In this document: positions 20,100-29,307 of the stretch, piece by piece
How positions within the stretch are numbered: position 1 is the first letter of the stretch
How the letters are laid out: each line of letters starts with the position of its first letter
Source: Verrucomicrobiota bacterium
Lineage (GTDB): Bacteria > Verrucomicrobiota > Verrucomicrobiia > Limisphaerales > JADJPG01
Length of the DNA: 34,897 bases
NCBI GenBank assembly: GCA_016713365.1
Contig: JADJPG010000067.1
Coordinates: forward strand, 1 to 34,897
Reading direction: 5' to 3'
Translations under genes and position numbers: made by a program
The notes under the pieces: generated by a model
Seen by the model: the letters and a program-made list of their open reading frames with translations, nothing else
Told to the model about the DNA's origin: nothing
Databases searched by the model: none

Positions 20100-21023
20100 A
20101 TGATGCCACAAATGCTCAAATCCAGTTACGCGTTGATGAAGCAGACGGTGTCTGAGTGGATTGACTTGGGCGTGTCAAGGATGGGCGCAGCTCTGGCCTT
20201 CTACACCCTTTTCGCCGTGGCTCCGTTGTTCGTGATCGTGCTGGCGGTGGCGGGGATTTGGTTTGGGGAGGAAGCCGCCCGACGCGAATTGTTTGGTCAA
20301 GTTTCGGGTCTGGTCGGCAGCGAAGGAGGCGAAGCGATCCAGGCGCTCGTCAGCGCCGCCCGCAAACCAACGACGGGTGCCTGGGCGACGGTGATCGCGG
20401 TGGTCACGCTCTTTGTCGGCGCCACCGGTGTATTTGTTCAGTTGCAGGATACGCTCAACTCAATTTGGGGCGTGCGACGGAAGCCGGGCCGAGGACTGCG
20501 AAACTTTCTCAAGGATCGCCTGCTTTCCTTCGCCCTCATTGTGGGGATTGGCTTCCTCCTGTTGGTCTCCCTCATTCTCAGCGCCGGACTTTCGGCATTG
20601 GGAAACTTTATGACCGGGTTGTTGCCGGCGCAGGAAATCCTCTGGCAATGGATCAATTTCGGGGTCTCCTTCGGCGTCATCACATTGCTGTTTGCCATGA
20701 TCTTCAAAGTGCTGCCCGATGTGACGATCGCATGGAAGGATGTCTGGATTGGCGCTCTGCTAACCGCGCTCCTTTTTAATTTTGGAAAGTATCTGCTCGG
20801 TCTGTATCTGGGGCGGAGCAGCGTCACCTCCGCTTACGGGGCCGCCGGCTCGCTGATCATCGTGCTGTTATGGGTATATTACTCGGCGCAGATTCTCTTC
20901 TTTGGGGCGAAGTTCACTCAGATTTACTCCAACCGGTATGGTTCGCGTCTTGAACCAGCGCCTGGCGCGGAAGCTGTGACTTTGACTGAGGTGGTTACCA
21001 ATCAACCCGCCCTACCCTCCTAA
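20100..21023 (+). CDS. YihY/BrkB (UPF0761) family integral membrane protein
   Basis: The product has 307 residues with six predicted membrane segments. They lie at about 29-55 (GAALAFYTLFAVAPLFVIVL), 95-115, 141-164, 180-205, 210-237 and 247-275 (GSLIIVLLWVYYSAQILFFG). The AFYTLF..APL motif in segment 1, the SAYGAAGS loop and the WVYYSAQI segment are standard for the family. Its members were once thought to be ribonuclease BN; their actual molecular role is unsettled. The start uses the first of two tandem ATGs. It precedes the PerM/FAD oxidoreductase pair by about 460 bp, so a shared transcript is uncertain. Confidence 0.9.
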   Translation: MMPQMLKSSYALMKQTVSEWIDLGVSRMGAALAFYTLFAVAPLFVIVLAVAGIWFGEEAARRELFGQVSGLVGSEGGEAIQALVSAARKPTTGAWATVIAVVTLFVGATGVFVQLQDTLNSIWGVRRKPGRGLRNFLKDRLLSFALIVGIGFLLLVSLILSAGLSALGNFMTGLLPAQEILWQWINFGVSFGVITLLFAMIFKVLPDVTIAWKDVWIGALLTALLFNFGKYLLGLYLGRSSVTSAYGAAGSLIIVLLWVYYSAQILFFGAKFTQIYSNRYGSRLEPAPGAEAVTLTEVVTNQPALPS

Positions 21024-21483
21024 GATAAGTTTCCCAGCGAAGAGACGCCATGCCTGCCGGGCCAAATTACGAGACGGACACCCGATGAGACACCAACTAT
21101 GAAATACAAGCACCACCATGATCATCTCCGCACCGCCGGGCTTCATTCGAAGTCAGGACGCCCGGAGTCCACCAACTCAGCTGACCGCGCTGATTCCACC
21201 GGCGGAGGCTCAGACGACCCGCCCCACGAAGTCGAAATTCCGCCGCCCGTGGGGAAAGATCCCGGACAATTGGAGTTGCGCCAGTCGCCTGAACAAAGCA
21301 AAGCCTTTTTGAATCCCATTCAATCCTTTTGGCCAACCTCACCGGCGTAAGCACTCAGGCGACGGAGAATATAGAGAACCTGTAAGATTGCCCGCCTTAA
21401 AAGGAGGTGGGGTAACACCCCATGGCTTCAGTGGCGGTCCCGCATACACTGGATTCGCGCACGAATAGAAACTCCTTACAGAA
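21024..21483. other. Intergenic region with a possible small ORF and an SD-hairpin-ATG
   Basis: A hydrophilic 83-codon frame at 21099-21350 (MKYKHHHDHLRTAGLHSKSG, later DDPPHEVEIPPP) has no clear ribosome binding site and no recognised family, so it is doubtful. Further on, AAGGAGGTG (21401-21409) is an ideal Shine-Dalgarno, followed by hairpin TGGGGT-AAC-ACCCCA (21408-21422) and an ATG at 21422. The frame from that ATG overlaps the start of the PerM-family gene out of frame and looks non-coding after about 20 residues. Confidence 0.35.
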
Positions 21484-22770
21484 ATGCCACGCTCACCATC
21501 CAAACCTGACGTGGAAACCGGTGAACCGGCCATTCACCACCATCGCGAATCAGGTGAGAAGCAGCCCTCGATTGCCTTCTATGTACTGTTGGCCGCGGCG
21601 CTGTTGGTTTTCATCCAAACATTCTCATTGCTGTCTCCCATCCTGTTGTCACTGCTGCTCATTCTCCTGATCTCGCTCGCAGTCAATCCTGTGATCTCCT
21701 GGCTGCAAGCTTGGACTGGCGGAAGGAAACGAGCGACGGGCCTCGTCGCTTTGGTTCTGGTCGCCGTGATCGGATTAACTGGGTGGGCCGTATTTGTGCC
21801 GATGCGAGCCTCCGTCACCAAGCTTTCAGAGAAACTGCCAAACTATTGGGAGCGCCTGAAGAAGCCCCTGATCAAAATGGAGCAACAAGCCGTGCGTTCG
21901 GAAATGAAGCTCCAGGCAGAAGTCACCACTGAAATCGCCCAGACTGCTCTCCCGACAAACAAGCCGGCCACAGGACCACGATCAGATGAACCGCCTCAGC
22001 GTATGCCGGTCAAAGAATCAAGTTCGATTCGTTCGAGTTTGAGCGAGATGATTAATGGCGTCGGCAACCGTTTCACGGCGGTGGCATTCAACGCGGCCCA
22101 GATCCTCGTCGTTCTGGTGACGGTCTTCTTTGGCGTCACTTTCACGCTGATGAATCCCCGTCCGATCTTCGGCGCGATGTTCTCGCTCGTTCCTGAGCGT
22201 CAGCACCCGCAAGCCCTGGCGATCCTGCAACGAATTGGAAAGTTTGTTCCCGGCTGGGCAGGTGCGACGCTGCTCGGGATGCTGACGATTGGCCTGCTGG
22301 TGTTCCTGCTCATGTGGCCCATCTTCGGATTCATGGACGCCCTGGTGTTGGGGTTGATCGCAGGCCTGTTCGAGTCAGTGCCCTATCTTGGACCAGTCCT
22401 CGCAGCGGTTCTCGCGCTGTTGCTGGCCTTGGGCCAAGGCGGCATGACTCCGCTGTGGGTCTTGATCGCGTACCTCGCAATCCAGGCACTGGAGAACAAT
22501 GTCATTCTCCCCTTCATCATGGCTCGAGGGATGAAGGTGCATCCGCTGGCGGTTATCCTTTCGATGCTCTTGTGTGTGGCTGCCTTTGGAGTGTTGGGCG
22601 TTTTGGTCGCAGCACCGGTTGTTGCCATCGTGGATATCTTGCACGACGAGCTTTATCGCAAGCGCTTTCTGCCGGGCGTCACGGACGCCGATCTTCAACG
22701 TCTCGCCGGGCTGGCCTTGGACGAAACAAGTCCCAAGACAAACAGACCTCGTCTCGTTGGCGAGAATTGA
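21484..22770 (+). CDS. AI-2E/PerM family membrane transporter
   Basis: A 428-residue polytopic protein. A soluble N-terminus of about 30 residues precedes hydrophobic segments FYVLLAAALLVFIQTFSLL and ILLSLLLILLISLAVNPVIS, then LVALVLVAVIGLTGWAVFVP. A hydrophilic central part of about 130 residues follows, typical of the family. The C-terminal membrane block has VLVTVFFGVTFTLMNPRP, LGMLTIGLLVFLLMWPIFGF and the family signature GLFESVPYLGPVLAAVLALL, then ENNVILPFIMARGMKVHPLA. Members include sodium/proton antiporters and a proposed AI-2 exporter, so the substrate here is unknown. No good ribosome binding site lies next to the ATG. The stop directly touches the start of the next gene. Confidence 0.9.
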   Translation: MPRSPSKPDVETGEPAIHHHRESGEKQPSIAFYVLLAAALLVFIQTFSLLSPILLSLLLILLISLAVNPVISWLQAWTGGRKRATGLVALVLVAVIGLTGWAVFVPMRASVTKLSEKLPNYWERLKKPLIKMEQQAVRSEMKLQAEVTTEIAQTALPTNKPATGPRSDEPPQRMPVKESSSIRSSLSEMINGVGNRFTAVAFNAAQILVVLVTVFFGVTFTLMNPRPIFGAMFSLVPERQHPQALAILQRIGKFVPGWAGATLLGMLTIGLLVFLLMWPIFGFMDALVLGLIAGLFESVPYLGPVLAAVLALLLALGQGGMTPLWVLIAYLAIQALENNVILPFIMARGMKVHPLAVILSMLLCVAAFGVLGVLVAAPVVAIVDILHDELYRKRFLPGVTDADLQRLAGLALDETSPKTNRPRLVGEN

Positions 22771-23973
22771 TTGAACCTCACGTCGAGTCATCCCTTCTGG
22801 TCGGTCAACAACGGCCTGCCGGCGAATTACCCTTCGTTACAACGCGACGTTTCGTGCGATGCCGTGGTCGTCGGGGGAGGGATTACCGGAGCGCTGGTGG
22901 CTGTTCATCTGGTCGAAGCAGGCGTGAAGACGCTGCTCATCGACAAGCGGGACATTGGCACCGGCAGCACCAGCGCGAGCACCGCGCTGCTGCAATACGA
23001 AATAGATGTTCCCCTGCGCAAACTGATCCAGAAAGTTGGTCCGGCGGCCGCGACGCGAAGTTACCAGTTGTGCTCTGAGTCCATCGGAAAACTGGAACGT
23101 CTCGCCGCGCGCTTGAAAATCGATTGCGGTTTCGAGCGCAGGCCGAGTTTGTTTCTCGCCCGACACCAGCGGGAGATTCCTGAGTTGCGCGAGGAATTCA
23201 AGTTGCGACGGGCGATGGGCCTTGAATTGCAGTTCCTCGACTCGGCCGCGATTGAGAAACGTTTTCACTTCGCCCGTCCTGCCGCTCTCCTTTCCCGAGC
23301 TGGTGGCCAGGTTGATCCCCATCGCCTGACGCACGGCCTGGTCGCGGCGGGAAAACGCGCGGGCTTGGAAGTCTGCGACCGCACGGAAATGCAACGGATG
23401 GATCAAACCCGGCGCGGCGTTCGCATCACCACGAAGAGTGGTTTCAAAATCACAGCCCGACGGGCGGTGATCGCGGCGGGATTCGAGTCCAAGGCTCTCT
23501 TGCAAGGCGAGGCCGGAACCTTGTTGAGCACCTATGCGCTCATCAGCGAGCCCCTGCCCAAGATTGCCGCCTGGCACCGGCAATGTCTCATCTGGGAGAG
23601 CGGATCGCCGTATCTCTATTTACGAACGACTCGCGAAGGCCGCGTCATCGTCGGGGGTGAGGACGAAGACTTCGTGAACGCGAAGCGGCGCGATGCGCTG
23701 ATTTCGCAGAAGACCAGGACGCTGGTGAATAAGTTCGCGCGACTGTTTCCCGAGGTGAAATTGGAAGTCGCCTTCGCCTGGGCTGGAACTTTCGCCACCA
23801 CAAAAGACGGGCTCGCCTACCTTGGAGTGCATCCGCGATTTCCGCACGCGTACTTCGCGCTCGGCTACGGCGGCAACGGGATCACTTTCAGCCTCATCGC
23901 CGCCGAGATCATTCGCGATGGTTTCTTGGGCCGAGAGAATTCCGATTCCTCCATCTTCCGCTTCGGGAGATGA
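22771..23973 (+). CDS. FAD-dependent amino-acid-oxidase-like oxidoreductase
   Basis: The product has 400 residues, using TTG at 22771 directly after the preceding TGA; no ATG is available nearby. This implies translational coupling. The N-terminal FAD-binding fold is DAVVVGGGITGALVAVHLVE (residues 30-49) with GxGxxG at 35-40, followed by LLIDKRDIGTGSTSAST, the typical E/D ribose contact and GS.S loop of DAO-type enzymes. The C-terminal part AYLGVHPRFPHAYFALGYGG then NGITFSLIAAEII is the second FAD-contacting stretch. These proteins oxidise amines, amino acids or hydroxy acids; the substrate cannot be told. The link to a membrane transporter suggests a shared process, but that is inference. 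Confidence 0.88.
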   Translation: MNLTSSHPFWSVNNGLPANYPSLQRDVSCDAVVVGGGITGALVAVHLVEAGVKTLLIDKRDIGTGSTSASTALLQYEIDVPLRKLIQKVGPAAATRSYQLCSESIGKLERLAARLKIDCGFERRPSLFLARHQREIPELREEFKLRRAMGLELQFLDSAAIEKRFHFARPAALLSRAGGQVDPHRLTHGLVAAGKRAGLEVCDRTEMQRMDQTRRGVRITTKSGFKITARRAVIAAGFESKALLQGEAGTLLSTYALISEPLPKIAAWHRQCLIWESGSPYLYLRTTREGRVIVGGEDEDFVNAKRRDALISQKTRTLVNKFARLFPEVKLEVAFAWAGTFATTKDGLAYLGVHPRFPHAYFALGYGGNGITFSLIAAEIIRDGFLGRENSDSSIFRFGR

Positions 23974-24116
23974 TGGATCCATGCTGTTGCGCTGTGAATC
24001 TGATCGTTGCTAAACCTGAAGGACTCCACTGCCCGTCCCCCGAAGCGGACGATACAAACAGCGCGGCTGACACAGCCCCACGAAGTCAGCGGTGGATGTG
24101 TTGAAAGGCGGAGCGG

Positions 24117-25235
24117 CTATTTCACCCGGTTGTCGCCGGGCCAGAGGGTTTCTTCCCAGGGCAATTCGCTGAGCGGCCACGAGGGCGCGAGGAGGCGGAG
24201 GATGCGTCGCGGGCGGAAACCTTCGAGTAGGTTCTCAGGTTTGATGACGAGTTGCAGGCCGCTGCTGCCGGGGGCCAGTGGCACGCTTCTGATTTCCAGA
24301 ATCTCGGAATACATGCGGTCATTAATCTGGTCGTAGCTGCGCAGCGAATCCTCGGCGACGAGCGCAGCGACGCGACCCTGTAGTTTGAAATCATTGGTCA
24401 GTGCGGGATCGAATCCGCTGAAAAGGGTCAGGGTGACAAGGCTCCTCTCGTTGTCCACGGCGTCAATCCAGCCTGGGAGGCCGTGCCACTTTTGGTAGGC
24501 GCGATGGACCTCGAATTGGTGCGCGGTGGCGATGGCGCGGCTCTCGTCGTCGAGCCAGATGTCGGTGATGCGGCCAGGGCCTTTGAGCGTGGCAACGGTG
24601 ATGTTGATAAGGATGTTCTGCCCGACGGCGAGGTTCGTGAGCGCGCCGACGCCGCGACCCATCCAAACTCGCGTGGCAGGATTGATCTGAAACGTCGTGG
24701 GCTTCGAGTCTGGCTTGTTGTCCGCGAGTGAAAGGCCGGTAACGGTAACGGTGTTCTTGTCGCGATTCACAGTATCGAGCCGCCAAACGCGCTGTTGGCG
24801 TTGATGGAAACTGAAGTCGTCTTCAAGCACGAACGCGCGCCCGGAGCCACCTCGAGCCGGACGGCCCGTCTTCACGTCAAAGTAAAACTGTCCATGCAAG
24901 TGCGTGCCAATCGGGATGTCACGCAGTTCAGCAGGAGCGCCGTGGTAACGAAGCGTGCCGTAGGGCAGCAACGTGAACTGCATCGCGCGATCGTAATCGT
25001 CGGTGCGCTGGTCGTCCCGTCGGTCGGGACGGAGCTGCCCCGTGCGATTAACATGATCCATCTGGATCAGTTCGCCAGCGACGTAAGTGGCGGAGCCTTC
25101 AGGTGGGAACTGCCCAGGCTGGAGCTGATAAGTCGCGGGCTTTTTGTCGGCAGCGGCAGCTTGCAGTATGGAGAACAGGCCGACCAGCAGGAGACTCCAA
25201 CAGATCCTATGGGACATAAGCGTCGAAGAGGACAT
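24117..25235 (-). CDS. Exported protein of unknown function in the DUF1592/DUF1552 cluster
   Basis: 372 residues from ATG 25235, or 366 from an internal ATG at 25217 (MSHRICWSLLLVG). A signal peptide is clear: SLLLVGLFSILQAAAADKKP. The mature part is beta-rich with several short OB- or RNA-binding-like strands, for example RDIPIGTHLHGQFYFDVKTG, RDKNTVTVTGLSLADNKPD and GALTNLAVGQNILINITVAT. I do not recognise a named domain. Its start is one base from the stop of the DUF1552 gene, so it is the third gene of a tight operon. Exported proteins of this type often accompany DUF1592/DUF1552 genes in PVC bacteria. The job is presumed extracytoplasmic and probably tied to the other two. Confidence 0.8.
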   Translation of the reverse strand: MSSSTLMSHRICWSLLLVGLFSILQAAAADKKPATYQLQPGQFPPEGSATYVAGELIQMDHVNRTGQLRPDRRDDQRTDDYDRAMQFTLLPYGTLRYHGAPAELRDIPIGTHLHGQFYFDVKTGRPARGGSGRAFVLEDDFSFHQRQQRVWRLDTVNRDKNTVTVTGLSLADNKPDSKPTTFQINPATRVWMGRGVGALTNLAVGQNILINITVATLKGPGRITDIWLDDESRAIATAHQFEVHRAYQKWHGLPGWIDAVDNERSLVTLTLFSGFDPALTNDFKLQGRVAALVAEDSLRSYDQINDRMYSEILEIRSVPLAPGSSGLQLVIKPENLLEGFRPRRILRLLAPSWPLSELPWEETLWPGDNRVK

Positions 25236-25236
25236 T

Positions 25237-26634
25237 CTATCCGATGATTTCGGAAACCGGCCCCAGGCTGTCCACGAACTTCTCCGCGTTTACTTCCATC
25301 TTCTGGAGCATGGTCAGCAGCAAGTTGCTCAGGTGCGCTTTGTCGTTCACCGGCTTGTGGCAGAGGCCGTAGTGCGCGCTGGCATTGGCGAGATCGTAGG
25401 CGCCAAGTTTGGCCAGGTTGTAGTCCAGGTGCTGGCCGTGTTTGAAACCAAGCGCCCGGCCGCCGGCAAGGACAGTCGGCAGGTTGGCATTGCCGTGACT
25501 GTGGCCGTAACTCATGCCGCTGCCGAAGAGCACCATCGTGCGGTCCAGCAGCGCCTCATCGCCGTCGCGCACGGCCTTGAGCTGATCGAGGAAATAGGAA
25601 AACTGTTCGGTGATAAACACGTCGCTCTTGCTTAGGCGCGCCATGATCTCCGGATCGCCATTGTGATGCGACAGCTCGTGGCGCGTCTGCGTGATGCCAA
25701 TCTCCGGAATCGCGAGTCCATTGCCCTCGGTGCCGCTCATGTAGGTGATGACCCGCGTCATGTCGGTGCGCAGCGCGAGGACGATCAGGTCATACATCGT
25801 GCGATAATATTCGCCGGCCTGCGCCTTGGAGACGTCGCGCTGGAAGTGTCCGCTGACCGAAGGCTCAAGCTTGGGCTTCGGCACGTTCAGCCAGGCGTCT
25901 AGGCGTTCGGTGCGAACCTCAACCTCGCGCACGGCGGTGAGGTATTCGTCGAGCTTGGTCCGATCGTCGCCGCCGAGTTCGCGGCGAAGGGAACGCGCGT
26001 CATCAAGCACGGCGTCCAGCACGCCGTGCCGACGATGGAGACGACGACGGCGCACTTCAACGCCACCCGCCTCCTCGCCGAAGAGACGATTAAAGACGTG
26101 GCGCGGATTGTCCTCGGCGGGCAACGGAACGCCATCACGCGAAAAGGAGAGCGTGCTGGAGTTGCCGGACGATCCGGTTCCGCCCGCAATAGAAAGTTCC
26201 AGTGACGCAAACCGAGTGTGGACCGACGTGACCTCGGCCATGAGCTGGTCCGCCGAAACGCTGTTACGATACGCGCCGCCCTCCTGACTGAGCTTTGCGC
26301 CGGTGAGCCAGAGGTCCGCACAGACGTGCGCGGTCCCGATGCCGCCAGGATGATGCAGCCCGCTGATCGGCGTGAGGTTCGCGCGATGCTTTTCAAGCGA
26401 GCGCATCGGCGCGCTGAATTCATAATCACGCCCGGCCTTGGTGATCTGCCAGGTGAGCACGTTCACGCCATTCGGGATATACACGAAGACGGCGCGGCGC
26501 GGCTTGGCGGCTTCGGCGGCGACGGCGCGCAACGGCTTCATGCAATCGAGCAGCGGCAGCGCGACGGTCGCGCCGAGGCCACGCAGGAAATGGCGGCGGT
26601 TCAGGAGCCAGCGTTGGGTGAGGATGTTGCTCAT
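25237..26634 (-). CDS. Tat-exported DUF1552 family protein
   Basis: 465 residues. The N-terminus MSNILTQRWLLNRRHFLRGL then GATVALPLLDCMKPL has a twin-arginine motif (RRHFLRG, residues 13-19) followed by a hydrophobic stretch, so export in a folded state is expected. PRRAVFVYIPNGVNVLTW, the family opening, follows. Later parts include SLELSIAGGTGSSGNSSTLS, DEYLTAVREVEVRTERLDAW, TYMSGTEGNGLAIPEIGIT with THHE-like THELSHHNGD, DRTMVLFGSGMSYGHSHGN and NLPTVLAGG. These resemble the metal-binding core of alkaline-phosphatase/sulfatase-superfamily proteins (DUF1501/DUF1552). The biochemical role is unknown. The gene begins 8 bp after the DUF1592 gene stop, a tight operon order that is very common in Planctomycetes and Verrucomicrobia. 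Confidence 0.93.
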   Translation of the reverse strand: MSNILTQRWLLNRRHFLRGLGATVALPLLDCMKPLRAVAAEAAKPRRAVFVYIPNGVNVLTWQITKAGRDYEFSAPMRSLEKHRANLTPISGLHHPGGIGTAHVCADLWLTGAKLSQEGGAYRNSVSADQLMAEVTSVHTRFASLELSIAGGTGSSGNSSTLSFSRDGVPLPAEDNPRHVFNRLFGEEAGGVEVRRRRLHRRHGVLDAVLDDARSLRRELGGDDRTKLDEYLTAVREVEVRTERLDAWLNVPKPKLEPSVSGHFQRDVSKAQAGEYYRTMYDLIVLALRTDMTRVITYMSGTEGNGLAIPEIGITQTRHELSHHNGDPEIMARLSKSDVFITEQFSYFLDQLKAVRDGDEALLDRTMVLFGSGMSYGHSHGNANLPTVLAGGRALGFKHGQHLDYNLAKLGAYDLANASAHYGLCHKPVNDKAHLSNLLLTMLQKMEVNAEKFVDSLGPVSEIIG

Positions 26635-26642
26635 AAACTTAG

Positions 26643-29105
26643 TCAGCGCTGTTGGAAGAAATCGGAGGTCACGAGTTGCTCAACAATATCTCGGAGCTTG
26701 TAATCCGTCACCCTGCCCTGCGCGGCAAGTGCGGCCAGCGAACGGCGGTCGTCAATTGTCATCGCACGACGCAGCGCGTAGGTGGCGAGCTTCTCGACGA
26801 AGGCGGCGGCGAACTTGTCCGTGTCCGCGACCAGCAGACGCTTCAACTCCGCCCCATCGGCAAATTTGCGACCATCGGGCAATACACCGCTGGCGTCCAC
26901 TTTGGGATAAGCCCCATCGCCGTCCCGGACGGCTTCTTCCGTGCGCCAGCGGCCGATGGCGTCGTAGTTGTCGAAGGCCAGGCCGAGCGGATCAATCTTG
27001 CGATGACACGAAGCGCAGTTTGGGTCGCTGATGTGCGCCGCGAGCTTCATGCGCAACGTTGCCTTGGGTTGTCCGGCCGGCGTCGGCTCAATGGGACTCA
27101 CATTGGCTGGCGGCGGCGGCGGCGGTTTGTTGAAAATGGTTTCCAACACCCACTTACCGCGATGCACCGGACGATGACGCTGGCCGTCCGACGTGAGACT
27201 GAGCACGCCCGCCTGCGTGAGCAAGCCGCCGCGCCGATCCCGATCCTCCGCACGCAAGGCCACGCGCTGGAACCTATCGCCCTCGACGCCGGCGATGCCG
27301 TAGTGCTCGGCGAGCCGCGCGTTCAACATCGTCCAGTCCGAGTCGAGAAACTCGCGCACGCTGAGATTCTGCTCCAGCACCTGGCGGAAGAACGTCGTGC
27401 CCTCGGCGACCATGCTCCGCTCCAGATGCGCGTCGTAGTCCGGGTAAAGCTTCTTGTCGGGCGGGAACTTGCCGACGTTTCGCAGTTGCAGCCATTGACG
27501 CGAGAACCCGGTGGCGAACCGCGCCGCCTTGGGATCGCGCAGCATCCGGGCGACTTCGCCGCGCAGGACTTCCGGCTGATGCAACGCATTTGTCCGCGCC
27601 AATTCGAAGAGGCGGTCGTCGGGCATCGTGCTCCAGAGAAAATAGGAAAGGCGCGAGGCCAGTTCCCAGTCATTGAGCCGATGGTTCAGATGGTCGGCGG
27701 AGCCTTCCACGAGATAGATGAAATCCTTCGCGCAGAGGATCGCGACCAGCGCGGACTTCACCGCCGCTTCAAACTTCTCGCCACTCTTTTGTTCGCTCTC
27801 GATCAGTTTCACGAACCGATCGATCTCCGCCTGGCGCACTGGACGGCGGAACGCGCGTTCGGCAAACCGCGACACGATCTCCCGCGCATGCGCCACGTCC
27901 TGCGCGCCTGACCCGAAGAACTGCTGCTGTTGCGGCGAGGGCCAGGCCGATTGCAGCGGCCCCTGCACCTCCACCCAGTCCACGATTAGAAAAGGCCGGA
28001 TGGGAACACCCTCCTCGTCCGTCAGCTTATACTGCCAAGGCTGCCGGCCCGTGTCCGAATCCTTGATGGTGGTGAAGAAACGCCCCGCGTCGAAGCGCCC
28101 GTGACGGGGCAAATTTGACGGCCCGGGCGCGTCGCAACTGAGGCGCAACTCGTGACGCCCGGCCGGAACATGGAACGTCACATCGAGTGTCACCGGTTTA
28201 TCCTCTGCCGTCACCACATCCTGATCGACCAGCATCCGGTCGAGACCTTTTGCATACACGTTGACCCGCGGCGCGCGTCCCTTCGGCCGTTTCATCCCGC
28301 TGAGCTTGATCCGCATCCGATAATCGCCTGAGACAGGAAAGTCCGTGCTCACATCCACGCCGTCCTGCGGCCACAGCTCGACACGGGCCTTGTCGGCCAG
28401 CCCGAGTTTTTCCGCCCGCTGCCGCTGCTGCCCGTGATAACGGAGATCCCAGACATCCTTGCGGCGGGAGATTGTTTTCGGCGGCGCCGCCGGCATCGCT
28501 TCATTCACGATCGTCTCCGCCGCGGCCAGATACTTCTCCACATGCGCCGGCGAGAGGGACAGCACCGAGCCAATGCGCTCGAAGCCATGCCATTCGGGAT
28601 CCTCCGGCAGTCCGCTCGGATCGGAGGCGTTGAAATTCACCCCGAGCAAGTCCGCAATCGTGTTGCCATACTCCTCGCGCGTGAGCTTGTGAAAGGTGAC
28701 CCGATCCCGCTTCGCCAATCGCGCGGCCTCGCCGTCCTTGAGCTGGCCGGCGATCCACTCGACCACGCGGGCCGCCTCGTCGGGTTTCGGCTTCGGCTCA
28801 TCCTCCGGCGGCATCTCGCCCGAACTGATGCGGTGCATCACATCACCCCAATGCGCGGCCCCGAGCGGCGACGCAAAGTCCCGCGTCAACGTGTCTATCC
28901 GGAAATTCCCCTTCTGCTTCTTCTCCCCGTGACAGGCGACACAGTGTTCCGCGAAGAACGGCTTTAGCGCAGAATCGTAGCTTGCCACTGCGCCGGCCAG
29001 TTCCGCCGCCGTGAGAGAGAACTTCGCGAGGAAGATCAAACCCATCAGCAGCCGCGGGAGCTTCGTATCGCTAATCAAGGGCACCGGCAATTGACTGTCA
29101 TGCAT
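26643..29105 (-). CDS. Secreted c-type cytochrome / DUF1592-type protein
   Basis: About 820 residues from ATG 29105, preferred because it puts a signal peptide (KLPRLLMGLIFLAKFSLTAA) near the N-terminus; upstream in-frame starts at 29150 and 29210 exist. A planctomycete-type cytochrome domain carries CVACH (residues about 55-59) with EKKQKGNFRID. DUF1587 (LTREEYGNTIADLLGVNF) is next. A beta-sandwich insert of about 150 residues (YRMRIKLSGMKRPKGRAPRV) resembles a carbohydrate-binding module. Then come DUF1595/DUF1592 (LASRLSYFLWSTMPDDRLFE), DUF1588 with a second haem-type site CASCHRKIDPLGLAFDNYDA (about 695-715) and DUF1585 at the end (ALRRAMTIDDRRSLAALAAQ). Family members sit outside the cytoplasmic membrane and are presumed to be redox or polymer-degradation partners of DUF1552 proteins. 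Function is not proven. Confidence 0.92.
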   Translation of the reverse strand: MHDSQLPVPLISDTKLPRLLMGLIFLAKFSLTAAELAGAVASYDSALKPFFAEHCVACHGEKKQKGNFRIDTLTRDFASPLGAAHWGDVMHRISSGEMPPEDEPKPKPDEAARVVEWIAGQLKDGEAARLAKRDRVTFHKLTREEYGNTIADLLGVNFNASDPSGLPEDPEWHGFERIGSVLSLSPAHVEKYLAAAETIVNEAMPAAPPKTISRRKDVWDLRYHGQQRQRAEKLGLADKARVELWPQDGVDVSTDFPVSGDYRMRIKLSGMKRPKGRAPRVNVYAKGLDRMLVDQDVVTAEDKPVTLDVTFHVPAGRHELRLSCDAPGPSNLPRHGRFDAGRFFTTIKDSDTGRQPWQYKLTDEEGVPIRPFLIVDWVEVQGPLQSAWPSPQQQQFFGSGAQDVAHAREIVSRFAERAFRRPVRQAEIDRFVKLIESEQKSGEKFEAAVKSALVAILCAKDFIYLVEGSADHLNHRLNDWELASRLSYFLWSTMPDDRLFELARTNALHQPEVLRGEVARMLRDPKAARFATGFSRQWLQLRNVGKFPPDKKLYPDYDAHLERSMVAEGTTFFRQVLEQNLSVREFLDSDWTMLNARLAEHYGIAGVEGDRFQRVALRAEDRDRRGGLLTQAGVLSLTSDGQRHRPVHRGKWVLETIFNKPPPPPPANVSPIEPTPAGQPKATLRMKLAAHISDPNCASCHRKIDPLGLAFDNYDAIGRWRTEEAVRDGDGAYPKVDASGVLPDGRKFADGAELKRLLVADTDKFAAAFVEKLATYALRRAMTIDDRRSLAALAAQGRVTDYKLRDIVEQLVTSDFFQQR

Positions 29106-29307
29106 GGCCCGGAATTCAAGTATGGTGTGCAACTGGGCGCCGTTGTTCATGCCTTCTTCATTCGAAGCAGGATATCTCGAAAAGAGCAGTATCCCGGAGG
29201 CGCGCCGCACATCCGGGGGATGCCGACATGCAATTCCACGCGTGCGGTTTGCTTTGTTCGGGAACCAGGCTAACTATAGCAATAGCATTTTAGCAGACGC
29301 TTCACCC

